64,000 nucleotides of DNA from Allochromatium tepidum. GTDB taxonomy: Bacteria > Pseudomonadota > Gammaproteobacteria > Chromatiales > Chromatiaceae. Numbering within the stretch: the first letter of the stretch is position 1; the number at the start of each line of letters is the position of its first letter. The notes beneath the pieces are model-generated. The model did not search any database, was not told where the DNA came from, and saw only the letters and a list, made by a program, of their open reading frames with translations. The stretch covers positions 62,001-126,000 of the forward strand of contig NZ_AP024564.1 in NCBI RefSeq assembly GCF_018409545.1. The letters are read 5' to 3'. Positions 51,501 to 59,700 of the stretch are shown here, in pieces. Position numbers and translations under genes: made by a program.

Positions 51501-52916
51501 AAATTCGTTGAACCACTGTCCGCCGGGTTTGACAATCTGTTCAGTTCGTTTGGGGCAGGCAGCGGAGGCTCGACGGCAGCTACGGTGGGAGTCGATGCAA
51601 CAGCCAAGCAGGGTTTGATCAGCGGCACAATCGACTCGCTGCATCAAGCGTTGCTCAAGGGCGCTCAGAAAATTTTGATCGATATTGGGGGAGAGGATTT
51701 CGCCAGTCAAATCATTACCGAGCAGGGCGGCAAGTTGATACTGACCCAGACGGCCCAGAGAATCCTCGACACCATCAGTTTGGTCTTCATGGTCTACAGC
51801 CTTCTCAAGTTGATCGGGCATATCATCTTTGCCTGCAAGCAGGAGGAATATGAGTGGGCGATGAATATGAAATGGCGGTTATGTACCTATGCGGGCGATT
51901 GTTGCAACAAAAAAGTGGTGATACTCGGATGCCTGGAAAAACGCAAACTGTATTGCTGCTATAAATCCATTGCCGCGCGCGTAATCGCCGAGCAGATCAT
52001 CAAGAAAGGGCTGTTGGCATCGCGCTCAAAGGGTTATCGCTCGGGGCCGGGCGGAACCACGTTGAAAAAGTGCGATATCAACTGCGGTGGATTTACCCCA
52101 TACGATTTGGCCGAAGTCGACTGGGCTCAAGTCGATCTGTCCGAATGGTTGGATGCGCTGATCGAATCAGGGCTGTTCAATCCGACTACCCCGAGCACGA
52201 CCTATGCGGTAACGACGGATACGGTTCCTATCACGCAAACGGTTGGGCGCACGAACGATGAGGAGGGGCAGTTCGATCAGCGTGTGGCGGCGACAAAAAC
52301 GGCCGAGGGCGTCAGGGAAAATACCTCAGATATGCTGCAAAACACCGCGACATTGCGTCAGGCTGATCACTGCTACGCCTATGATGATCGCAAGATGCCG
52401 TATACCTATCCGGAGTGCGAGGCGTGCAGCAATGCCATCACCAAGGGCGGTCACAGCGGCGTGGCGAACTGGGTGTTCAACGAGAATCCCGACACCGGTG
52501 CCATCGATATCGAGTGGGGGTCGTCTCAGTATGGCAGTCTCAGCGCCGGCGATTATCATTTCAGTGCCGATTTGAACATTGAAGACGTCTCTGAGATCAA
52601 TCAGTTCATCCTGGAAATGCTGCAATACGACGATTGGTTGCGACTCGAAATCAACGGGCAACAGATACTGAACGGTCCCTATGGCGGCGACATGCTGCAA
52701 TTATGCGCCGGCAATATGGTTCAGTATCAATCGAGCGGCGGATGCACCGGCAGTCGCGATCTAAACAACGCGCGACGGTATGTCGCCAATATCGACGTCC
52801 TGCCGTATCTGCATAGCGGAACCAACACCTTCAGCGGTCATGTGATCGTTGGCGGGGGCGGAGAGTTTTTTGCCCGCTTCCGCACCCTTCAAACATGCAA
52901 AGAGTGGAACAAATAG
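48510..52916 (+). CDS. traN: Large TraN-type mating-pair stabilisation protein
   Basis: 1468 residues from MQQPTLSRPMRVGARFMLVW, following traU by two bases; a ggaag site precedes the ATG. The order in the operon and the Cys-rich C-terminal part (NCCNEAEKAATSDGPSWFDY, GDCCNKKVVILGCLEKRKLY CCYKSIAARVIAEQ) identify TraN, an outer-membrane protein that holds mating cells together. It is over twice the length of F TraN (about 600). The first 450 residues and the middle have additional beta-rich sequence. Lower GC and more AT-rich codons than its neighbours in parts. Confidence 0.87.
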   Translation: MQQPTLSRPMRVGARFMLVWMSVVWPIQWHQAYAQGLPESTEAQLVNQRAKKLSNDWNQGQGTVRLPNLMDDNTPVRTPNLDPGPADADLAGRAADKYQPLQVGDIVQGAQRGSDFAQSLYSTSDVSNYSLDQTRVEPGVNQTSSSTVNFSEIMPVYSETDLNLINQTGATIYSDPAQAKVLSEQDRKNLSRLGCRNTQFLLLDRQDIYQAKTSPEHRILKVEFFDVHQEPIPNTNPVEYREVTTPSFYRKGQVQLQRPTLGGVAQQWWERVDNDFAIRYTYTPYTNPKNQNFFTYNHKLAYFHHGPYVVAPDSYFSSYGQPRDGFTPVINYTIPYGVGEIYISADLYRTEVTYSDPVPGQICPPDPPAVCEVDSIGGDRLRWCPGSPGANVLLMYDDGTAVSAQRQGKQYSDLIMANTASNNYINDSGVSSGVIRGLNAGSSSSGVSQEFAGFCSRETISVIEETVDNSYDNEDVEICSETLVNPYPDGCHTIKRSFGMSYLGEQNFLTVRAFNKIAEPIIDPTTGEQVKDGDGKPMFTYRKEPAAVNGPINTNFPIVGASRCNNGMGTGCSTEIKPDNPDGSSAGYYVEYDHVPLVADPYLYAVDGVYLQTGGSSSFGHYGLPTNNWTPTGSASGNGSVHDLRLVAKVYAVTINTFAGCEKYMQYAADGFCQGARLNCIDSAPTRTIGGVTFGPGLPNEGIVELLKKWGTDSSADFPDYDNGDGREPLPIGPELTLLDDKMCWEATGEPFTTCSTMGDLTNLKQFTRNGEIWATDCHITEGPDGAPLDGGSCRRVSAYDGCDSRFVGIYSGVCYNPTAAYDCGERQDRDFIVTIEEKGDSCSGVMRCLGTECHRPNLAGDNAEDFAQAAAGMEALNMMKMDMVCAETGEQPTSTSQACTPVVFGGSAMYCKIPIGNEIGLTPNCCNEAEKAATSDGPSWFDYLKATYLIYKISENNIVQQFLGTKDVYNSTAKMFGEIAKPVTNAYKSASEYVTKKFVEPLSAGFDNLFSSFGAGSGGSTAATVGVDATAKQGLISGTIDSLHQALLKGAQKILIDIGGEDFASQIITEQGGKLILTQTAQRILDTISLVFMVYSLLKLIGHIIFACKQEEYEWAMNMKWRLCTYAGDCCNKKVVILGCLEKRKLYCCYKSIAARVIAEQIIKKGLLASRSKGYRSGPGGTTLKKCDINCGGFTPYDLAEVDWAQVDLSEWLDALIESGLFNPTTPSTTYAVTTDTVPITQTVGRTNDEEGQFDQRVAATKTAEGVRENTSDMLQNTATLRQADHCYAYDDRKMPYTYPECEACSNAITKGGHSGVANWVFNENPDTGAIDIEWGSSQYGSLSAGDYHFSADLNIEDVSEINQFILEMLQYDDWLRLEINGQQILNGPYGGDMLQLCAGNMVQYQSSGGCTGSRDLNNARRYVANIDVLPYLHSGTNTFSGHVIVGGGGEFFARFRTLQTCKEWNK

Positions 52917-52920
52917 TCAA

Positions 52921-52961
52921 CTACCCCGTCCTGAAGGACGGGGTTTCTCGCGGAGGAACTG
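52921..52961 (+). promoter_or_regulatory. IS200/IS605-end-like hairpin plus ribosome binding site
   Basis: ccccgtcc tgaa ggacgggg forms a perfect 8-bp stem (52924-52943), followed by tttctcgcggaggaactg and the ATG of the next gene. The same hairpin type and the same tail recur at 62952-62988 before an unrelated gene. The hairpin core also matches the TnpB right ends in this window. Confidence 0.7.
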
Positions 52962-53279
52962 ATGGATTTAAGTGCCGGCAGTCTCGGTTTTTTGATTGGA
53001 GTCGGCGTGACCGTCATGGTCACGCTATCGATCGTGCTCTCGGGGTCGCGACGTGATCAGGCACGCACCCGCCGCGATCATCAAAAAGCCCGCGAGCGCC
53101 ATCGCGAACAGGTCGCGCTCAATCCACGGCGACGACGCACGCGCCCCGAGGACGAGGACGGGGGCGGCGCCCCCCAGGTGGAATGGGCTCCGGAAAGTCA
53201 CCTCAAGATCCCACCCGCCGATGTGCAAAAGATCGAGGGCATTCCAGCCCGTAACAACACCCCGCGAGGGCCATTCTGA
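52962..53279 (+). CDS. Small membrane-anchored protein, unknown function
   Basis: 105 residues. One membrane segment at the N-terminus (LGFLIGVGVTVMVTLSIVLS) followed by a strongly basic stretch (RRDQARTRRDHQKARERHRE) and a Pro-rich tail. Start supported by cggagg. The stop overlaps the next ATG by one base. No family recognised. Confidence 0.6.
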   Translation: MDLSAGSLGFLIGVGVTVMVTLSIVLSGSRRDQARTRRDHQKARERHREQVALNPRRRRTRPEDEDGGGAPQVEWAPESHLKIPPADVQKIEGIPARNNTPRGPF

Positions 53280-54286
53280 TGCCACGTCATGCCGTCATCG
53301 CCTTACTCATGGGGGCGCTTCAGGTCTGGAGCGTGATCGGGGTCGCGTCGGCGCGGGCCGAATCCGCGCCCAGGGGTGATCCGGTCGTCCGCGCCTTGCG
53401 CCAAAGCGAGGCGGATAAAGCCCCTTCCGTGCTCAATCAGGCCTGTGATCTGTTGCGCCGAGCCGAAAACAGCCGGGAGGCGTCTGTCGCGGAACGTCAG
53501 CGGCTCTTGGCCGAGATCGCCGGCAAACTGCGTGATGAGCAGCCCGCCATGCTCCAAGCACGCGGAGACGCGGCACGCCTGGGGCTCTACGGATTGCCGA
53601 AGAACCTCAAACAGGCCGAGCGTTTCTACACGCTGGCGGCTGAGAGACAGTCGGCGGAAAGCGGTTACAACGCGGCCCTGCTGCTGTATCTGAACAGCCG
53701 GCAAAAGCCCGATCAGGCCACAGCCAAGCACATCCTAAATCTGCTTCAAAAATCTACAATCACACATTACAATGTAAAAGGGATTGTGGCTGCACAAGCG
53801 CATTTTTTGGCCGCGCAGATCCATGCGCAGGGTCTGGCCGGGCGCAAGGATCTGGGCAAGGCGTTCCTGCACTACCGTGTTTCGGCGCGCAACGGTTACG
53901 TCCCCGGCATTTATCGCTATCTGCGGATGTTGAGCGGGTCAGTGGCCAAGCTCCCCGAAGACGAGCGCATGCCGCATGTTCAGGAAATGCGCGCGATGGC
54001 CTCGCGCTGGAAGTGGGCTTCTCCCGACATCATGCGCCTGATGGGCGATCTACATGCGGCGGGATGGGTGGCGGATAAGGACGGGTTTTATGCGCAGTAT
54101 CACTGGCGTCTTGCCGCACGCATGGGCGCAACCCCAGGCGCATCGGTCCGGACGCCGGACGCCATTCAGGCGTTGCCCGATCCGGCCCTGGAGCGGCGAT
54201 TGAACAGTGCCGTTGAAGCGGCCTTGAAGCAGAACAAAGTTCGTCCAAGGACTTACAAGCTGGAGTTCGCGGATGTGTGCTCTTGA
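53279..54286 (+). CDS. Exported Sel1-like repeat protein
   Basis: 335 residues with a signal peptide (ALLMGALQVWSVIGVASARA). Sel1-type helical repeats are visible: ARLGLYGLPKNLKQAERFYT LAAERQSAESGYNAALLLY and AAQIHAQGLAGRKDLGKAFL HYRVSARNGY. Sel1 repeats hold proteins together. A short stretch near residue 160 (STITHYNVKGI) is unusually AT-rich. Not a standard F tra gene; placed between traN and traF. Confidence 0.72.
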   Translation: MPRHAVIALLMGALQVWSVIGVASARAESAPRGDPVVRALRQSEADKAPSVLNQACDLLRRAENSREASVAERQRLLAEIAGKLRDEQPAMLQARGDAARLGLYGLPKNLKQAERFYTLAAERQSAESGYNAALLLYLNSRQKPDQATAKHILNLLQKSTITHYNVKGIVAAQAHFLAAQIHAQGLAGRKDLGKAFLHYRVSARNGYVPGIYRYLRMLSGSVAKLPEDERMPHVQEMRAMASRWKWASPDIMRLMGDLHAAGWVADKDGFYAQYHWRLAARMGATPGASVRTPDAIQALPDPALERRLNSAVEAALKQNKVRPRTYKLEFADVCS

Positions 54287-54303
54287 CTTTTTGGTGATAT
54301 TTC

Positions 54304-55299
54304 ATGTACGAAGCAGTGCCCGACATCATGGCCGATCGCCACTGTGTTCGTCGTGTCGGTACTTTTGCAGTCGCCGCGCTCCTTGGCCTCCTGCCAAGCC
54401 CACCCCTACACGCCGGCGTGGTGGATTCCTTTATCCAGGAAAAAGAGCGTGGCTGGTTCTGGTATGAGATCGAACCTGAACCGCCGCCGGAACCACTCCC
54501 GCCGGAGTTCCCCCCGCCCGCCGTCATTGCTCCCGCACCGGCATCAACGCCTGAAACTCCTCCACCGTTGAGTGTGGAGTGGTTCAAAGAGTATTACCCC
54601 TCGGTCCTCAACAAGGCCGTCGACAACCCCACGCCCGAGAATGTGGCCGGCTATCGCTACGCCACGCGCGTGATGCTCGACAAGGCGAGCAACTTCGCCC
54701 ATGAGTTCAAACGCCAGGCGCTGCTCGATCCGTTGCTCGATGAGAGCAACCGCTATCCCTTTTCCTCGGCCGCGCGTGGATCCTTCGCCAATTTCACCAA
54801 TCAGCAGAAGCGCGAGGCGGTACAGACCATTGCGGCACGGGCCGGACTCTGGGTCTTCGTGGATGAAACCTGCCCCTTTTGCTCCATGCAATACCCCATC
54901 ATTGCGCGAACAGCCAAGGAGCGCGGTTTCGTCGTGAGCTACATCACCCCAGACGGATCGCGTCCCGAATGGATGGCCGAAGAGGATGAGGTGCTCAAGG
55001 ACGAAGGCCAGTCGCGCGCTCTCAAAATCCAAGTGCGCCCCGCCACTGTCCTGGTCGTGCCGCCCGAAACCCTGACCGTCATCACCCAGGGGATGCTCTC
55101 TCAGGATCTTTTGGAGGAACGACTGCTCGTGGCCGGCGACATGGCCGGACTGCTGAGCGACAAGGATCGCCTGAACGCTTTCCCCATGGAGCGCGGACTG
55201 CTGACCACCCAAGACATCCGGGAGGCGGGACAGGCGATGGAACAAGACCCGAAAGCGCTGACGCCGAAAGTCCAGGAACTCATCGAAAAAAGGTATTGA
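54304..55299 (+). CDS. traF: F-type conjugation protein TraF (thioredoxin-like)
   Basis: 331 residues. After a signal peptide, SFIQEKERGWFWYEIEPEP is the typical TraF opening; the thioredoxin-like domain has LWVFVDETCPFCSMQYPIIA with a CxxC. TraF with a CxxC may act on disulfides of the Cys-rich TraU, TraN and TraH. A Pro-rich segment (residues 55-95) is added. The stop region overlaps traH's possible TTG start. Confidence 0.9.
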   Translation: MYEAVPDIMADRHCVRRVGTFAVAALLGLLPSPPLHAGVVDSFIQEKERGWFWYEIEPEPPPEPLPPEFPPPAVIAPAPASTPETPPPLSVEWFKEYYPSVLNKAVDNPTPENVAGYRYATRVMLDKASNFAHEFKRQALLDPLLDESNRYPFSSAARGSFANFTNQQKREAVQTIAARAGLWVFVDETCPFCSMQYPIIARTAKERGFVVSYITPDGSRPEWMAEEDEVLKDEGQSRALKIQVRPATVLVVPPETLTVITQGMLSQDLLEERLLVAGDMAGLLSDKDRLNAFPMERGLLTTQDIREAGQAMEQDPKALTPKVQELIEKRY

Positions 55300-55301
55300 T
55301 C

Positions 55302-56774
55302 ATGCGCAGACCCATTTCGCGCGCCCCTCAGCTATTTGTGATGGGGCTTTCCGTCATCCTGGTTCTGCTGTCGTCGCCGACGCAAGCGGGCTTGAAGGAA
55401 GCCATGAACGAAATGTTCGTGGGAACGTCCACCAACGCCCAGGCGATTGAAACGCAGCGGCTGCACGGAATCTATGGCGGATCGATGACACTACGCCCCA
55501 TGGGGCGCGGCATCAATATCGTGCAGTTTGCCGCGCCGCGCATCGATGCCGGCTGCGGCGGTATCGACATCTTCTTCGGCTCTTTCAGCTTCATCAATGG
55601 CGAGCAGTTCGAGCAACTGTTGCGCTCGCTGGCCTCAGCCGCTGTCGGCTATGCCATCAAGGCGGCAATCCAGGCCATGTGTGACCCATGTGCCGCCATT
55701 CTGAGCGAACTTGAAGCGGCGATTCGCGAACTGAACGCCCTGGCCAAGAACACCTGCGCCATCGCCAACGCCATGTTCAGCGACAACGGTTTTGAGAAGC
55801 TCGCCGAGCGCGCGCGCAAGATCGGGACGCATCTGGCCAGCGCCGCCAACAAGACCGCCGACTGGGTCGCCGGTGAGAACAAGTCGCAGAGCAAGACCGT
55901 CAGCGAGGACGTCAAGGAAAACGTCGCCGAGGAAAATCCCGCCGTCGGCAATCTGGTCTACCGTGCCGCCAAGGAAACGCTCAACAACGGCGCCAATACC
56001 CTGAAAGCCTTCCTGAGCGAACAGGAGGCCATTGAAATGGTCATGGGGCTCTACGGTACGGTGATTGTGCTGCCGGATGCAGACTCCAACGAGGCCGGCA
56101 CCAATACCTGTCCATCCGGGGTTTCAGCCGAGCGGTGCGACAAACCGGCCGAATACCTGGGTGCCTCGATCCCGACCTGGGATGTCCTTTTTTACCCGCG
56201 TCGCCACGTCAAAGACGGTGTGCCGGTCTGGAAGTGTGGCGGTGAGAACTGCACCCGGCCGATCACAGGCAACATCCCCCTGGGCACCTGGGGCGGGGTC
56301 GAGGATGCGGTGAATCTGGCCATGTTCGGGGTGGCTGAACCGACCGGGGTGGCTGATTACACCGCCGACTCGATCGTCGGCTCGATTCTCAATGGCGGGG
56401 AAGGCGGGCTGTCCACCCGCGCCCGACAACTGCTGGCCGTCATGCCGATGCCGATCTATCGCCAGCTGCTGGAAATCCAAAAATCGCCCGGTGCCGTGGC
56501 CATGATCGGCGAACAGGTTGCCAAGTTCCTGCCGGATTTTTTTGCCTACCAAATGGGCGTCGAGTTCGTCAACATCGGCAAAAATGTCTTTACGAAGCAA
56601 ACCAAGGCGACGCCCCCCCCTGCTTTTGAGGCTGAACTTAAAGAAAAGTCTGCGGCCCTCATCGCCATTCGTCCGAATTGGGAAAAGATGATGGACTCCT
56701 TTAACCACACAACGCAGGCGGTCATCAACGTGCAGCGATTGACTGTTTCGCCATTCTCGACCGGATCGAATTAA
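55302..56774 (+). CDS. traH: F-type conjugation protein TraH
   Basis: About 490 residues from MRRPISRAPQLFVMGLSVIL. Signal peptide, then RLHGIYGGSMTLRPMGRGIN, RIDAGCGGIDIFFGSFSFIN and MCDPCAAILSELEAAIRELN, all typical of TraH, a periplasmic pilus assembly protein with a C-terminal coiled coil. The ATG is preferred to the TTG two codons before it. Confidence 0.93.
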   Translation: MRRPISRAPQLFVMGLSVILVLLSSPTQAGLKEAMNEMFVGTSTNAQAIETQRLHGIYGGSMTLRPMGRGINIVQFAAPRIDAGCGGIDIFFGSFSFINGEQFEQLLRSLASAAVGYAIKAAIQAMCDPCAAILSELEAAIRELNALAKNTCAIANAMFSDNGFEKLAERARKIGTHLASAANKTADWVAGENKSQSKTVSEDVKENVAEENPAVGNLVYRAAKETLNNGANTLKAFLSEQEAIEMVMGLYGTVIVLPDADSNEAGTNTCPSGVSAERCDKPAEYLGASIPTWDVLFYPRRHVKDGVPVWKCGGENCTRPITGNIPLGTWGGVEDAVNLAMFGVAEPTGVADYTADSIVGSILNGGEGGLSTRARQLLAVMPMPIYRQLLEIQKSPGAVAMIGEQVAKFLPDFFAYQMGVEFVNIGKNVFTKQTKATPPPAFEAELKEKSAALIAIRPNWEKMMDSFNHTTQAVINVQRLTVSPFSTGSN

Positions 56775-56787
56775 AAAGGCCGACCCT

Positions 56788-59700
56788 ATGTCCTATACGA
56801 TCTATACCATATCGGACCCGCAAACCCTGGGCGCGGCCATGAACGGTATGGCGCTGTTCTTCGGCCAGGAATCCTGGATCGCGAGCGCTTTGCAGACAGG
56901 ATTGGTCTTGTCTTTGATTTTTATATTGGCTCAAGGGGTATTACAGAAAGGATTGCGGCTTGATGTGATGTTGCTGCAACTGATTGTGGTCTGGGGCGCC
57001 TTCTTGCCCAAGACCACCGTGGTTATCGAGCAATTCAATCACGAAGCCGCACCTATCGTGGTTGACAATGTGCCCTATGCCATCGCCATCCCCGGCGCCG
57101 TGGCTGGTGCCTTTGCGCTGTATATGACCGAGAAGATCGAAACAGCGGTATCCGGCGTTGACGGATATCCGATTTCGGTTACAGGAGCCGAGCATCCCTT
57201 TACGCCGGCTAAAATCTTGCTGGGGTTTGCCTCGTGCCCTAGTGATCCATTGAAGTGCCTGGATCGTAATCTGGCCGAAACCATGCGCAATGGTATTCGG
57301 TATTGTGGTGGAAGCGATCTCTCCAACATCCGGTTTCACAAAGTCAGCAACGTCCTTGAGGAATTTGCCAACACGATGACCCGCTCGGGTTCGACGGTCA
57401 TCTATACCAAAGACAAACCCTATCAAGATGGCGGTGGCGGCGGCGAAGCGACCAGCTGCTCAGGGGCGCGGTCCCATCTTTTAGGCATCGCTTCAGCGAT
57501 CGATTCGGGCGAATTTGGTGCGTTTACGTCTGCGGCTCAAGGGATCGTGAATCAATCCACCAGTCGTCGCTATCATGGAAATACCAGCGATATTTCACTG
57601 GATGATGCCCTGACGCTGGTGGCTAATGTCACCGATGATATTGGTCGGATCGACGCTTTGGCGTTGACCAATGTGATGACCTACTCGATTGCCGCGCAAA
57701 TGGCCTTAAACGCTTCAAGCCCCATCGATCAGATGAATGTCATCAGGGCGGACAACGGGCTTTTCAGGTGGGCTGAGGAGTCCAGCTATACGGCCTTTAT
57801 GACGTCAACGACGGCTCCAAAAATGATGGACATCCTGTTCTTCATTTTTATCGCGGCAACCCCCCTGATCATGTTTGTTGTCGTGGCCAATCCACAGAGC
57901 GGTTTGAAAACCGCCGGTTCTTACGTCATGTTTGGCATCTGGACCCAAAGCTGGACACCGGTCATGGCGATCGTCATGGCTTGGTATCAGGTGGAAATTG
58001 AAAACTACTCGCAACCTGGAACAGCCGGCGTTACGGTTGAATATGTATCCGGCCTCATGCGGCATGTGATGGTCTCGACCATTACGGCCGGCAAGATGAT
58101 TGAAAATGCGCCATTCATGACGTTTGCAATTTTGACCGGCAGCATGTTCGCGCTCTCGCAAATGGTGAGTCGCCTCACCAGTTCCGAGATGCCTCGCTAC
58201 AATCCGGATGTCGGTGGAGAAATGAAAGGCGCCGGCGGAAGCGGTGGAGCCGGCGCCTCCGCACATCGCGATATGGCCCTCGGCAAATTGGCCAACTTGT
58301 ATGGCGCTCAAACGGCGTTGGCGGGCGGCTTGGGCTCGGCCCCTGTTAGCGGTGACGCCAATGCCGTCTTCGGTTCCGGCGGCCTGTCGACGATCTCCGT
58401 GGACAGTGGACTGAGCGACGGGATTGGTTACAGCAGCCAGCAAACGCTCGCGGCCAAATCCGGCGTCAATGAGAGCGTTGGAAAGCTCTTGAATGTGGCG
58501 GAAAGTCTCAAAGAATCCGCCACGCAGACGCAAACGGCCGGCACAGGCGGGTCGTCTCAAACAGAGTTCACATCCGGTACGGCACGGGAAGCCGGAGTGA
58601 CACGCGCGGATGGATCGCAAACGCAGAGCGGCACAACAACACGGGCCGGTTCCAACAACAGCTTCGCGTTTTCCGAAGGACTCACCGTTTCAAAAAATCT
58701 GCTGGGTGGCATCAGTCAGACCGCGGGCGAGGAGAGTCGCGATACCAGTTTGCCGATGGATCGGCGCACGTCGGCGGCGGGCGTCGAACAGGCCGCCCGC
58801 GCCGCCCAGCAGGCGATCCAGGAGGCGGCAGCCGCTGGAGGCAGCAATGCGGCCCTGAACCAAGCGGCGCAACAAGCCGCCGACGCGGCACAGCAAGCGG
58901 CCACCAATCACGACCAACGATTTGCTGGAGGACATGGCGGGAAGACCGGCGGCATTCTCAAGCGTGCGCTGGCCATGTTGCCGGATGTGCGTATTCAAGG
59001 TGGAGCAAACGCCCAACAGGGGACAACCCAAGCCGTCGAAGGTTTCTTTGGTAAAGGGAATACAACCGCAACGACAGGGAGCAATTCAACCAAATTCTCC
59101 TCTACGTCGGGCGAAAAAGCGGGAACGGGATCTGATTACAAAAATACCGACCAAACCTCGCAGAGTAGCGAACGGATGCGCCAGGCGATCGACAATGCAC
59201 AACAGGCTGTCAGCCGTCTGTATGAGGCCGCCGCCACCGAGAGCGCCATGCGCTCAATGCAATCACAGCTGCAATCGAGCGGAACGCAGCAACTGAGCGG
59301 TGCCCAAGTCACCAACCAGTATGGCGACATGATGCGTGCCGCAGGACAGGCCTCGGGGACATCCGGGGAGGCACTCAATGCACTAATGGCAAAAATGGCG
59401 CCTGTCTTCAGTGGTCAGGGTGAGGCGTTTGCGCAATTCCAGCGCGAGGCACAGAACAATCTCCCGCAAATGGAGATGCACGGGCGTGGTTCCATGCTCA
59501 ATAACGACCAAAAGGCCGCCGCCGCCGCCTGGCAAGCCCTGTCCAGAATGGCCAACAGTGGCGATCTGTCGCATCGGATACTGGGACAGGCCGGTGCCTT
59601 GCAGATGGCGCAGGCCGCCGGCATACACACCGCCGTCGATCCCATGGCGTTGGCGGCACAAGCCGGCGCACTGGCTGGATTGAGATCCGGTGTGGAGGCG

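Noticed and set aside
53765-53775. Palindrome ttacaatgtaa inside the Sel1-like gene, similar to the site at 37228
   Set aside because: It is within coding sequence and AT-rich; two loose matches are not enough to claim a regulator site.
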